Assembly (NCBI GenBank): GCA_002245135.1
Contig: NGBS01000311.1
Location: forward strand, 62,001 to 126,000
Direction: 5' to 3'
DNA from: Proteromonas lacertae
Taxonomy: Eukaryota > Sar > Bigyra > Opalinata > Proteromonadidae
DNA length: 64,000 nucleotides
Made by a program: the position numbers and the translations under genes. Under the pieces are notes generated by a model. That model was not told the DNA's origin. It saw only the letters and a program-made list of their open reading frames with translations, and searched no databases. This document shows, piece by piece, positions 32,278-42,762 of the stretch; the stretch's first letter is position 1; every line of letters starts with the position of its first letter.

Positions 32278-35200
32278 TAAATAATAGGATTTCGAGGTGA
32301 TAATAAAAAGCAGAGATGAAATTCGTGTAATGAAAGATGATCATACTAAAATACTAAAAATCTTTAATATTAGAGGTATAGAAGAAGATATTTTAAAGTT
32401 TATAAGGGAAAACTACTATTTCTTGGATATAATTTCTCTTCCTTACATTATTCCATCACAATTACAAATGATTGATCGTAGTGTGGCGATTATTGAGAGA
32501 AGTTATTATGTTATTGACTTAGAAGAGATGATTCATAATAAATCTATTTCATATGTTGATATATGTAGTATGATGTGTTCATTGTGTGATATTCTAATGA
32601 TACTAAGTGAAAATGACTTAGTGATAAGCAATTTGAAGAGTAGTAATTTGATATATGAAAGAGATGGTGAAGTTAATTTATGTGATTTATGTTTGAATAA
32701 ATTGAGAAGAGAAGAAGATATGAGAGTATTTGATATGTGCTTCAAAAGCCCAGAAGAATTGAATGGATTAGAATGTAATGAGAGAAGTATGATTTGGTCA
32801 ATTGGATGTGTATTATATGAAATGATAAACAAAAGATTACCATTTTCTGAAGATTATGAAATATATAAAACAATCGATAATATTGTGAGATGTAAATACA
32901 GTTGTGGGATGAAATGTGATGATTCAATGAAAGAAATAATACAAAGAATGTTGAAAGTGAAGAGAGAAGAGAGATTGAGTATAAAAGAGTTGAATAAAGA
33001 GATGACAAAAATAAGTAAAATATTCAGAGATGGAAATGATAATTTAATGATATGTAATGATAGAAAAGAAAAATTATTCAATGCTGATTATTCAATTGTT
33101 TCATTTCCAATAATTTTTCCACAAAAATATTATCTTAAAAATGATAAATGGAAAGAAATTCGAGATGATTTAATAGAATCATACAACAATAATCCAAATG
33201 AAAGAATACTGTCAATATTATTGATTATTAAACTATACAAATCAGATATATCAATAAAAAATAATATAAAATTTCAAATTCTTCATAAATGTGATGAAGG
33301 AAAAGAATGTTATTTAGATAGAATGATATATAATCTTAAAACTGATAAAGAAATCATCAGAATTGGTGCAAAATATATTTGTTTTTGTAAAGAAGGTATT
33401 AGTTATTTATTTAGGTTATTAAATTTGATCAATCCAGCGAAACTATCATTTTGTATTATTCTAATCATATTTATTTTTATAGATTATGATGATGTTATTA
33501 TTCCATACAAAATTCAATCATTATTCGGATTATATTTTAGTCGATTATCAAATCTAGAAGAATTATATATATCACAATGTAATCTTACTTCTCAATTCAT
33601 TGAGTCATTTATTAAGTCAATTCAACTGTCCAAATTGAAACATGTGAGATTAGAATGTATTTTATTTTATATAACTATGAAATAGATAATCCAATTGGTC
33701 CAAAAGGCTTCAAATTATTACTTCCATATTTGCATTTATTATACAACGAAAATCATGAATTGAATCTAATAGGGATGAATTTAAATGATGAATCAATTAT
33801 ATTATTATCAGAAGAAATATACAGATATGCAAATATTGAGAAAATAAATATAACAGAAAACAATATTCATTCAAGAGAATTAAAAGCTTTATTCTCCAAA
33901 TTTCCTATTACAAAAATCAAGTTTGATTTTAATGGAAGTATAAAGCTACTGATAGATAAAGACATTCCAGAATTATTAAAATACATAATAAAGAGTAATA
34001 AATTTTTTCTGAGTAATTATGAAATTGATGATAATTTTTTCAAATCATTCATTTCATGGAGATTAAATGAATTAAGAGAAATAGAAGATTTAGATCTGAG
34101 TAGTATATGTTGATATTTTTATATTATTTAGATAATAAACTAACACATGAAAGTGTCAAAATACTGATTAACAATTTATCTTCATTACTAAAATTACAGC
34201 ATCTTCAATTGTATGGAAATGAAATAGGAGATGAAGGAATGATATTATTATCTCAGGAAGTATATTTATTGAAAAAAAGGTATGGTAATGAAATAAATTG
34301 TTCAAGTATTATTATTATATCTTTTTTTTTATATAGAAATGGGATTATCATCAGTTGGAATGAAATATTTAGTTGATGGTTTAAAGAAAATTGATGATAG
34401 GATAGTACTTGATATAAGTGATAATAGTATAGATTCAGATGGAATAGAATATTTGATGAATAATGTGAAAGAAAATGATATTGTTAAAAAGATATTTATT
34501 CATGGTATATTTATATATAATTTAATAAATGTTTAATAGATAATCCAATTGGAAATAGTGGATTTAAATTGTTAGAAAAAAATCTGAATATGATTATATA
34601 TGGTTTAATGAATTTAAGTAATATCTCAATAGATGATGAAAGTGTAATGTTATTAACAAATAATATAAAATCATTTAGAGAATGTGAAACAGTTAATCTA
34701 AAAGGAAATAATATCAAAATGAAGGGATTAAAATCAATTTGTTCAAAATCGTTAAAAAAAGAAGAACATCCATTTATAGAAATGAATAATTCATCATGGA
34801 CAAATGAAGAATTGGAATATTATTTGGATTATTGTATTAAAAAGAAACGAAATAAGTTTTATAAAGAATATAATTTTTCAAGTATATTATCTATATTTTT
34901 AATAAAATAGATATGAATTTGAATGATTCTCACATCTCATTGATTAAACAGATCGGTTATGAAAAGCTTGAAATATGTAATAATAGAATAACTTCAAAAG
35001 GGTTGAAAGAAATATCAGATTGCTTTTCAGAAGAAGTGAAATATCTCACCTTATTTAATAATGATATTGGAGATAAAGGAATAGAGATAATCTGTAAATA
35101 TTTGGATATATTTGTAGAAAAGAATAGTAGATATAATCCTTCATCATTAAATATCTCAGGTATTATATGACTATAATTTAATAAAATATTTTGAATAGAT

Positions 35201-35500
35201 GTAGGAATGAGTGAAAAAGGATTGATAATGTTAATAGAAAGAATAAAAGAATATTATACATTAGAAAAGATAGATATATCAGGAAATGAATTAAATGAGA
35301 ATGAATTGAGATTAATGAAGCACAACAATGAAGTCATTGATTGTTTGTATGAATTATCAATAACAGTGAAAGAAAACATAGATAAATCAGAATTAAAATC
35401 ATTTCTAGAAACATTTTCAACAATTGGAAGAATAAAAATAAATGGAATATCAGAAGAAGAAAAGAGTGAATTATCAAATAAATTATGGAATATACAGTAA
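32193..35500 (+). CDS. Pseudokinase with C-terminal leucine-rich repeats
   Basis: Nine exons joined by GTAT...TAG introns (one, at ~34290, starts GTAA). Residues ~25-260 are a protein-kinase fold: DLVISNLKSSNLIY stands for the catalytic loop HRDxKxxN, with Asn in place of the catalytic Asp; LCDLCL replaces DFG; SPEEL and SIGCVLYEMINKRLPFSEDY (F-helix region and beyond) are well kept. The glycine loop is poor. It is therefore likely inactive. The rest is a series of ribonuclease-inhibitor-type leucine-rich repeats (LDLSNNKLTHESVKILINNL, LYGNEIGDEGM, YNPIGPKGFKLL), a protein-binding surface. The two parts suggest a scaffold or sensor. Its 5' end is also found 13 kb upstream. Confidence 0.8.
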
Positions 35501-36676
35501 TGTTTTATTCACTATGAAATATATTGAGATTTTTGTTTGAAAATTAAAAATATAATTTAAAAAATAGAGATATATTTATTTGTGTAGTAATATTTCTTAA
35601 TAACTCCTTCTAATTAAGGAAATAAGATTATGTTAGATTTAAAATGGAATGGATTTATGATATAGAAAGAAGTTGATTAACAATGTCAAAAATGTAATAA
35701 GAAAATGTAAAGTATATTCAAATAAGATAGCATGGATAAATACAGAATTAACAATGTTATATATCAAATAAGTAATTAATCCTTATACTCAAGGAAAATG
35801 GTGAATTTTAATTTCGGATCATTTCTATTGCCATCATCAACATTCTATTATTGAATTATGGTTAAAAATTATATAACATAGATAATGAATTTACTAAAGA
35901 GCTGAATATAAAATACTGGAAAAAAGTATTTGACTTATCAAAGATAAAGATAGTGAATGCATGGATCTAGTTAAAGTAATGATAAGCATTTATGAGAAAG
36001 AAAAAATTCAGTTCTTGAAAAGATTAATGAAAATAGTAATACTAAAACTCAATATATAAAAGATTAATTGTAATGTTATTTTTTAGTTATCTTTTTTAGT
36101 TTTTTTTGTAATAAATAAAAAAAAAAATAAACATTTTCTGGCTTGTTTTAATCAAGCTTTTTCATTTTAATATCATTAACAGCGAGAATAAGAGATAAGT
36201 TTTGATTTACAAACTTTGAAAAGAAGTAGCAGAAATAGAAAATAAAATATAATAATACAATGAAAGAAATGTCGTAGATCAGTACTGGCAAAGCAACTCA
36301 ACTCAAATATATCACAATTATTGTGAAAAGAATAAATCGCACTAACAAAAATAATAGAAAATAACTATTTGAATATCGTTTTGAAGAAAGTGGATCATTT
36401 AAAACACTATTAAGTGAATTTAATCATTCAAATAATGTAGTAATACCTTCTGCCAAAAAAATAAATGATATAATCAAGCTCAAACTTTTTATTCTTAATT
36501 TTTCTTATTCTTTCTATATTTGACAGCCTTAGCCACTTATGCACTTTCATATATTAACAGATCATGGGAATTATATATAAGATTGTACAAATTTTGAGTA
36601 TCGACTTCAAATTGTGTATTACTATTAAAAATATTAAAAAACAAATTAAACATACAAATAAGAGTAAATAAATAAA
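35501..36676 (+). pseudogene. Long gap with a probable Myb/SANT-like remnant
   Basis: Nearly 1.2 kb between genes. At ~35777-35960, frames that keep changing and hit stops still read NPYTQGKW, ISDHFYCHHQHSIIELWLKI and YWKKVFDLSK, which together resemble a Myb/SANT-like repeat (spaced Trp residues, final xYWxxVxxL). At ~35965-36065 a Lys/Glu-rich helix-like stretch follows. The frames are broken many times, so this is a relic. The last part of the gap (36471-36580) is one arm of an inverted repeat. Confidence 0.35.
36471..36580 (+). repeat. Left arm of ~110-bp inverted repeat
   Basis: Its reverse complement matches 40030-40137 at most positions (shared blocks include CCATGATCTGTTAATATATG). 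The arms bracket the transporter and NEMP-like genes. Confidence 0.85.
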
Positions 36677-37814
36677 TTAAACTAAAAATACTTCACCTCT
36701 TTCTTTATGAACTCTTCTACTTATTGAATTCTTATTATTTACATTAGCTATATTATAAAAAATCAATCCACACAATGATATTATTATTCCCAAATAATTC
36801 GTTAAACTCAAATTCCTTCCGAAATAATATACAGAATATAAAACTATAAACACTCTTTTAAAAGAAGACAAAACTGAAAATGAAAGTGCACTGATTTTAT
36901 TCATAACTGAATAAGCACTTATCGATGCAAAATATACACAAATACATGTGAAAAATACTCTCAACCAATGAATATTTGAAAATGTTGGATTGAAATACTC
37001 TGAAAATAATGAAATAGGAGTTAATATCAATCCTGATAATAAACAGTTATAAAAATGAGTCTATAAAACAAATAATAATAATAATAATATACATTGTATT
37101 TATCAAAACCAGATATCAATAGTTTCTTTGTATATATATTCTGTGATACAGCCATAATACAAGAAAGTAAGGAAAAAATAAATCCAAAAAATTGAAACTC
37201 CACTTCACTCACACTTGACATTACAACACCTACAACAATAGGAATTAGTGACATATAAACATAAAACGAGAATGACTGTTGTAATATCAGTGTGGATAGA
37301 ATAACGTTAAACAGTGGCATTGATGCTTTGATAGTATGAACAAGCGATACTGGAACCATACCATAACTGAATAGTGTTAATAGACGATTTAGACTGAAAA
37401 ACATTGCTATTGGTGAAATCCGTTTGAAGAGTTCAAATATTGATACGTGTTTCCAATGAGCAAAAGTGATTTTGTTATGACTTAACAATATCGCTAATTA
37501 AATATTAGATAATTATATACCATCACATATTGCACAGAAGAACATTTGAATTGCTGACAAAGTAGCTGCATTAATGGCTTTATCATTAACTTTGCTAGTT
37601 AACAGCATTTTATTTTGATTAGCTGAAAATATGGAGTTATAGTACCAAAATAGAATTGATAGAATGATCTATATATTAGAAATAAGAATACTGAAAGACA
37701 ATTACCATATTCGCAGTAAAAATGTGTAAAGATACTAGAGTTCTTTTCTTTCAGATCATCATTATCCTGTGTGACAGGCAGCTGCTTGCTGGCTACTCTC
37801 AAATAACTGCTCAT
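36677..37814 (-). CDS. Triose-phosphate/nucleotide-sugar transporter family (SLC35E-like)
   Basis: Minus strand, four exons after removing introns near 37058-37089, 37493-37519 and 37669-37691 (only 23 nt). The ATG at 37814 gives a hydrophilic start (MSSYLRVASKQLPVTQDNDD) and then about ten hydrophobic segments. The central part holds the family pattern of drug/metabolite-type TPT carriers: LLTLFSYGMVPVSLVHTIKA then MPLFNVILSTLILQQSFS, and VVGVVMSSVSEVEFQFFGFI. It exchanges a phosphorylated sugar or nucleotide sugar across a Golgi, ER or plastid-type membrane; the substrate cannot be read from the sequence. It could supply nucleotide sugars to the glycosyltransferases 7 kb away, but that link is inference. 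Confidence 0.8.
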
Positions 37815-37939
37815 CACCAAAATGATGAAAAATATCCGTTTCTTGTTTTTTAAAAATGATCAAATCTGAATAACTATTAACAATACACACCTTAAACAAT
37901 ATAATTTTTATTTATAGGAAAAAGAAATGTATTTATTTA

Positions 37940-39367
37940 TCAGTTTTCTTCATCTTCATCTTCATCTTTTGAATTGTGAGGAGTAATAGCTTTATACAGA
38001 TTAGCTAAACCTTTATTCATAGTATTTAACGCTTCAACCACCATCTTCTTATCAACTGCAGAGAAATCAATAGATTCTGGGTCAATCTTTGATATACCAT
38101 CTAAAGTACTTCTCATACCTTTATTTATCTTCTTATCTACATCGCTATCACTTTTGTCTTTTTTCTCCTCTCTTTCATCATAATCTTCTTCATCATTTTC
38201 TTCTTCTTCATCATTACTGTCTTTAGGATTAAAAATTACTTTCTTTCCTGAGTGTTTCTTATTCTTTTCTTCCTCCTCTTCATCATCATCTTCTTCTTCA
38301 TTATCATGATCATCATTCTCATTTTCAACTTTCTTAATCTTCTCAATCAATTTCTTTGGTATTAAATCAATAATCAAACAATAAATAAACATTAATCCAG
38401 TAATAATCATACCATATCTAACAGAGGGAATACTACAGAATATAATCATTAATCCAATATCTCTAATCAACCATTTAACTATATAACCCATCGATCCATT
38501 TGGATTGAAATAATTCGACATCCAATATGTTATAATAATAGAAACGATCAATGCAATACTGAAATAAGTGATTACAATATAAGGATGATTCTGTGTGAAG
38601 GATGTTAAGAATGGAAGCCATTTGTTAGTAGCAAATCCAATTGAAGCTACAACGCCTAAGAAAAACCCACTTGCACCTTTAGTATAACGATGTAATATAT
38701 AATAGATGATAAAGAATAAGGAGAATAATGTACCTAATCCTGTGAATGATATATAGTAATATAATTTATATTGACTTACTGATGGAGCATAATGAATGAA
38801 AATTAATCCAATGAAAAGATAGATGATGGTAGAGAGTTTTAAACGTCGAGTGACTATTATTTCATAGTTTGCGTCAATATTTGATGTTATTGCTACACAT
38901 GTCCTCTTGAATGGAGATGTATGTAGTAAACAACCGTATAGCTCTTTACAGTGGATTGTATGTAATTGTTGATATATAAATTTTCCTATTATTCCATCCT
39001 CTGAAGGGTCTTTTGCTCTATTTCATAGATTATATAATGATGTATAATACCTTTCATATACACTCTGTGAGTAAAAAAGAGAATATAATTCACCATCTTC
39101 TGAATATACTGAAGCATCATAATTAGATGAACTAGCTATGGCACTTATGTTAATTACATTTGTGCTGAGAATGAAACTAAAATTACTATAATCTTGTTTT
39201 CCAAAACAAAATATCCTCTGCTCACCCCTTGCCATCTAACAATTAGATATATACAGATATACATAAAAATCTTCTTCTTTAACAAGGTTTTTAATTCTTG
39301 TATCATTACTATCACAATTAATAAAAGCATTCAGTAGAACAAATATGAAAATAGATTTATAATTCAT
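37940..39367 (-). CDS. NEMP: NEMP-like nuclear envelope integral membrane protein
   Basis: Minus strand, three exons: ATG at 39367, intron 39236-39262, intron ~39026-39058. The first residues (MNYKSIFIFVLLNAFINC) are a signal peptide. A beta-rich lumenal part follows, with SPFKRTCVAITSNIDANYEI at the place of the NEMP 'NPF...C' motif. Then several membrane segments: STIIYLFIGLIFIHYAPSVS, YYYISFTGLGTLFSLFFII, GASGFFLGVVASIGF and two more. The C-terminal ~150 residues are Asp/Glu-rich with KKVIFNPKDS and a final helical part. NEMP1/TMEM194 proteins sit in the inner nuclear membrane and stiffen it; in animals the C-terminus binds Ran. Stop is TGA TAA. GCTTGA lies 40 bp upstream of the ATG. Confidence 0.8.
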
Positions 39368-39544
39368 TCGAAAATTCAAAAAATTCAAAAGTGAAAAGCA
39401 AGTTTGGCTTGATTTTATAAAATGAGATAAACATGTGCAAAAAGATGTTGTATGTTAAAATATACATCTGATGATATGATTTAATCGAATAGTGTTTAAA
39501 TTATAATTAATAATTGTATTTCATGTAAAACCTTACTTTTTTTA

Positions 39545-39929
39545 TTTAGGTATTAGTTATTGTATGAAAAGCAGAAAAATGAAATAATTTATATTATATT
39601 AATAAGGATTATCAACTTATGAGTATTTTAGTTAATTAATGCTTGACTAGGTTTGATTCTTATTTAAAAATTGCTGTTGTTTTTTACAGTAGTAAACAGT
39701 CAAAAGAGTAAAAATAATGTATGAATCAATTATTTGTAATTTCATTAGATCATAGTGAATATATAAATTAAAACAGATGAGTTTTTACACCTCTCCTACT
39801 TCTTATGGTCGAAGCAGATCTAATTTAACAAACTTGTCACCTAATAAAAATTTGGCTCATACTACACCATCTAAACGCTTCTCTATTCCAAATTCTTTAC
39901 AAAAACCAGTCTCACCATATCTAGAAGTA
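39545..39929 (+). repeat. Copied promoter and first codons of the giant repeat-protein gene
   Basis: Matches 42531-42915 (offset 2,986 bp) with few changes. It includes ~230 bp of upstream DNA, an ATG at 39777 and about 50 codons (MSFYTSPTSYGRSRSNLT...). After the match ends the frame stops at ~39950. It is thus a detached 5' end of the gene at 42763 and could still drive transcription toward the gene at 40158. Confidence 0.92.
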
Positions 39930-40029
39930 ATAAGAGTAATGGTGTTAAGCTGATGATTATTTTGATTATCATATAATTATTTGTATGTATTTCTCTTATA
40001 TTTACAATAATCACTCCGCTAAACATTTC

Positions 40030-40137
40030 TTATATATAGGTCCCATGATCTGTTAATATATGAGAGTGTATAAGAGGTTAAGGCTGTCAAATATAGAATG
40101 AATAAGAAAAATTAAGAATAAAAAGTTTGAGCTTGAT
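40030..40137 (+). repeat. Right arm of ~110-bp inverted repeat
   Basis: Reverse-complement partner of 36471-36580. It ends 20 bp before the ATG at 40158 and carries GCTTGA at 40131-40136. Confidence 0.85.
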
Positions 40138-40157
40138 TTAAACTTAAAAAAAATAGA

Positions 40158-42443
40158 ATGAATAAAAATTGCAAACTAGACGAGAATTGTATAAAATCGG
40201 ACCATTCCATAATTAATACATACAAAAATCTGAGTGTAGATGATAAAGAAAAAAACAATCAAGAAATTAGTCTAAAATCAAGATCAAGTAAATCATATAA
40301 AGATGTTATTGCCAATTTAGACTGCATTTCTGATGAAATGGATTTACCAACAGTTGAATATCCTGATTCTGCATATAAATCCAATCCGTATGTAGAAGAA
40401 AGAATGGATGATAATATACGTTATTTGAAAGGAAGAATACCATCTCCAAAGTGGAATAAACTTATAGAAAGCACTGATAAACATTTTTCTGGAAATTCCT
40501 CAAAACCTTTACCATTAACTTCAATGCAGGAAGAACCACATCACTCACCTGAGAATAAGAATGAAAGTAAAAGAGAAGTGATAGAATGGATTGCAATAGG
40601 AGATCATTCATATGTAAAATCCGATTATGATATATATTCATATTTAGAGAAATATCTATCAGCTGAAGAAATGTCAAAGAAATATAAAATATCGATGTAT
40701 GAATGGCATGATTTATTACAATCTCATAATCCAGATAAGATAAATATTGCTGAAGAAGATAATGAAAGTGAAAGAGAAGTGATAGAATGGATTGCAATAG
40801 GAGATCATTCATATGTAAAACCTGATTATGATATATATTCATATTTAGAGAAATATCTATCAGCTGAAGAAATGTCAAAGAAATATAAAATATCGATGTA
40901 TGAATGGCATGATTTATTACAATCTCATAATCCAGATAAGATAAATATTGCTGAAGAAGATAATGAAAGTGAAAGAGAAGTGATAGAATGGATTGCAATA
41001 GGAGATCATTCATATGTAAAACCTGATTATGATATATATTCATATTTAGAGAAATATCTATCAGCTGAAGAAATGTCAAAGAAATATAAAATATCGATGT
41101 ATGAATGGCATGATTTATTACAATCTCATAATCCAGATAAGATAAATATTGCTGAAGAAGATAATGAAAGTGAAAGAGAAGTGATAGAATGGATTGCAAT
41201 AGGAGATCATTCATATGTAAAACCTGATTATGATATATATTCATATTTAGAGAAATATCTATCAGCTGAAGAAATGTCAAAGAAATATAAAATATCGATG
41301 TATGAATGGCATGATTTATTACATTCTTATGATCCAAATAACAAAAAATCAGATGATAAAAATGAGATTAAAGATAAAAATGAAGAATATGAATGGATTG
41401 CAATAGGAGATCATTCATATGTAAAATCCGATTATGATATATATTCATATCTAGAGAAATACTTACCAGCTGAAGAAATGTCAAAGAAATATAAAATAGG
41501 TCTATATGAATGGCATGATTTATTACATTCTTATGATCCAAATAACAAAAAATCAGATGATAAAAATGAGATTAAAGATAAAAATGAAGAATATGAATGG
41601 ATTCAAATTGGAGATGATGCTTATTCAAAATCTGATTATAATGACTATTCATATCTAGAGAAATACTTACCAGCTGAAGAAATGTCAAAGAAATATAAAA
41701 TAGGTCTATATGAATGGCATGATTTATTACATTCTTATGATCCAAATAACAAAAAATCAGATGATAAAAATGAGATTAAAGATAAAAATGAAGAATATGA
41801 ATGGATTCAAATTGGAGATGATGCTTATTCAAAATCTGATTATAATGACTATTCATATCTAGAGAAATACTTACCAGCTGAAGAAATGTCAAAGAAATAT
41901 AAAATAGGTCTATATGAATGGCATGATTTATTACATTCTTATGATCCAAATAACAAAAAATCAGATGATAAAAATGAGATTAAAGATAAAAATGAAGAAT
42001 ATGAATGGATTCAAATTGGAGATGATGCTTATTCAAAATCTGATTATAATGACTATTCATATCTAGAGAAATACTTACCAGCTGAAGAAATGTCAAAGAA
42101 ATATAAAATAGGTCTATATGAATGGCATGATTTATTACATTCTTATGATCCAAATAACAAAAAATCAGATGATAAAAATGAGATTAAAGATAAAAATGAA
42201 GAATATGAATGGATTCAAATTGGAGATGATGCTTATTCAAAATCTGATTATAATGACTATTCATATCTAGAGAAATACTTACCAGCTGAAGAAATGTCAA
42301 AGAAATATAAAATAGGTCTATATGAATGGCATGATTTATTACATTCTTATGATCCAAATAACAAAAAATCAGATGAAATGAAAAATGATATAGAAACTAA
42401 AAAGTGTAAAAAAGTTGTTGAAGATAGAAGTATTACTGTATGA
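40158..42443 (+). CDS. Tandem-repeat protein, nine near-identical copies of an unknown domain
   Basis: 761 residues, one exon, ending in TGA. Residues ~55-130 match residues ~85-180 of the giant protein at 42763 (shared YPDSAYKSNPYVEERMDDNI). Then come four 67-residue units (201 bp; EWIAIGDHSYVKPDYDIYSY... LEKYLSAEEMSKKYKI... YEWHDLLQSHNPD) and five 68-residue units (204 bp; mostly EWIQIGDDAYSKSDYNDYSY..., ending in HSYDPNNKKSDDKNE). Each unit contains the Tyr...LE...KYKI...W core also found ~23 times in the giant protein; the closest is its ninth repeat (KYSYLEQYLSFEDMKKKYKI). This looks like a shortened duplicate of that gene in which one repeat was amplified. No function is known for the domain. 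Confidence 0.85.
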   Translation: MNKNCKLDENCIKSDHSIINTYKNLSVDDKEKNNQEISLKSRSSKSYKDVIANLDCISDEMDLPTVEYPDSAYKSNPYVEERMDDNIRYLKGRIPSPKWNKLIESTDKHFSGNSSKPLPLTSMQEEPHHSPENKNESKREVIEWIAIGDHSYVKSDYDIYSYLEKYLSAEEMSKKYKISMYEWHDLLQSHNPDKINIAEEDNESEREVIEWIAIGDHSYVKPDYDIYSYLEKYLSAEEMSKKYKISMYEWHDLLQSHNPDKINIAEEDNESEREVIEWIAIGDHSYVKPDYDIYSYLEKYLSAEEMSKKYKISMYEWHDLLQSHNPDKINIAEEDNESEREVIEWIAIGDHSYVKPDYDIYSYLEKYLSAEEMSKKYKISMYEWHDLLHSYDPNNKKSDDKNEIKDKNEEYEWIAIGDHSYVKSDYDIYSYLEKYLPAEEMSKKYKIGLYEWHDLLHSYDPNNKKSDDKNEIKDKNEEYEWIQIGDDAYSKSDYNDYSYLEKYLPAEEMSKKYKIGLYEWHDLLHSYDPNNKKSDDKNEIKDKNEEYEWIQIGDDAYSKSDYNDYSYLEKYLPAEEMSKKYKIGLYEWHDLLHSYDPNNKKSDDKNEIKDKNEEYEWIQIGDDAYSKSDYNDYSYLEKYLPAEEMSKKYKIGLYEWHDLLHSYDPNNKKSDDKNEIKDKNEEYEWIQIGDDAYSKSDYNDYSYLEKYLPAEEMSKKYKIGLYEWHDLLHSYDPNNKKSDEMKNDIETKKCKKVVEDRSITV
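40572..42375 (+). repeat. 201/204-bp coding tandem repeat array
   Basis: AGAGAAGTG recurs at 40572, 40773 and 40974 (period 201). ATATGAATGG recurs at 41591 and 41795 (period 204), and the same spacing continues to ~42375. Units within each class are almost identical in DNA, so they are being homogenised or were copied very recently. Confidence 0.95.
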
Positions 42444-42762
42444 GCTTATGAATAAGACTATTACTTGTAGATACGAAAGAATTTGATAGTCATAATTATT
42501 ATTATAAACATATAAGACCATATTTGTTTGTTTAGGTATTAGTTATTGTATGAAAAGCAGAAAAATGAAATAATTTATATTATATTAATAAAGATTATCA
42601 ACTTATGAGTATTTTAGTTAATTAATGCTTGACTAGGTTTGATTCTTATTTAAAAATTGCTGTTGTTTTTTACAGTAGTAAACAGTCAAAAGAGTAAAAA
42701 TAATGTATGAATCAATTATTTGTAATTTCATTAGATCATAGTGAATATATAAATTAAAACAG
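42444..42762. promoter_or_regulatory. Upstream region of the giant repeat-protein gene
   Basis: 319 bp, of which 42531-42762 is duplicated upstream at 39545-39776. It carries GCTTGA at 42627-42632 (130 bp before the ATG). Its conservation in the copy suggests that the promoter was duplicated with the gene start. Confidence 0.5.

Noticed and set aside
33459-33488. Hydrophobic segment in the pseudokinase suggesting a membrane protein
   Set aside because: The stretch is a 30-nt GTAT...TAG intron whose length is a multiple of three and stays open by chance; removing it restores the repeat sequence.
40462-41337. Long open frame on the minus strand inside the repeat array
   Set aside because: It is the antisense shadow of the tandem repeats, with no start context, no introns and composition dictated by the other strand. 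The same holds for the many minus-strand frames within 43-50 kb.
40572-42375. CRISPR-like regular repeats
   Set aside because: Period is 201-204 bp, there are no short repeats with unique spacers, and the units are a continuous coding frame with conserved protein positions.
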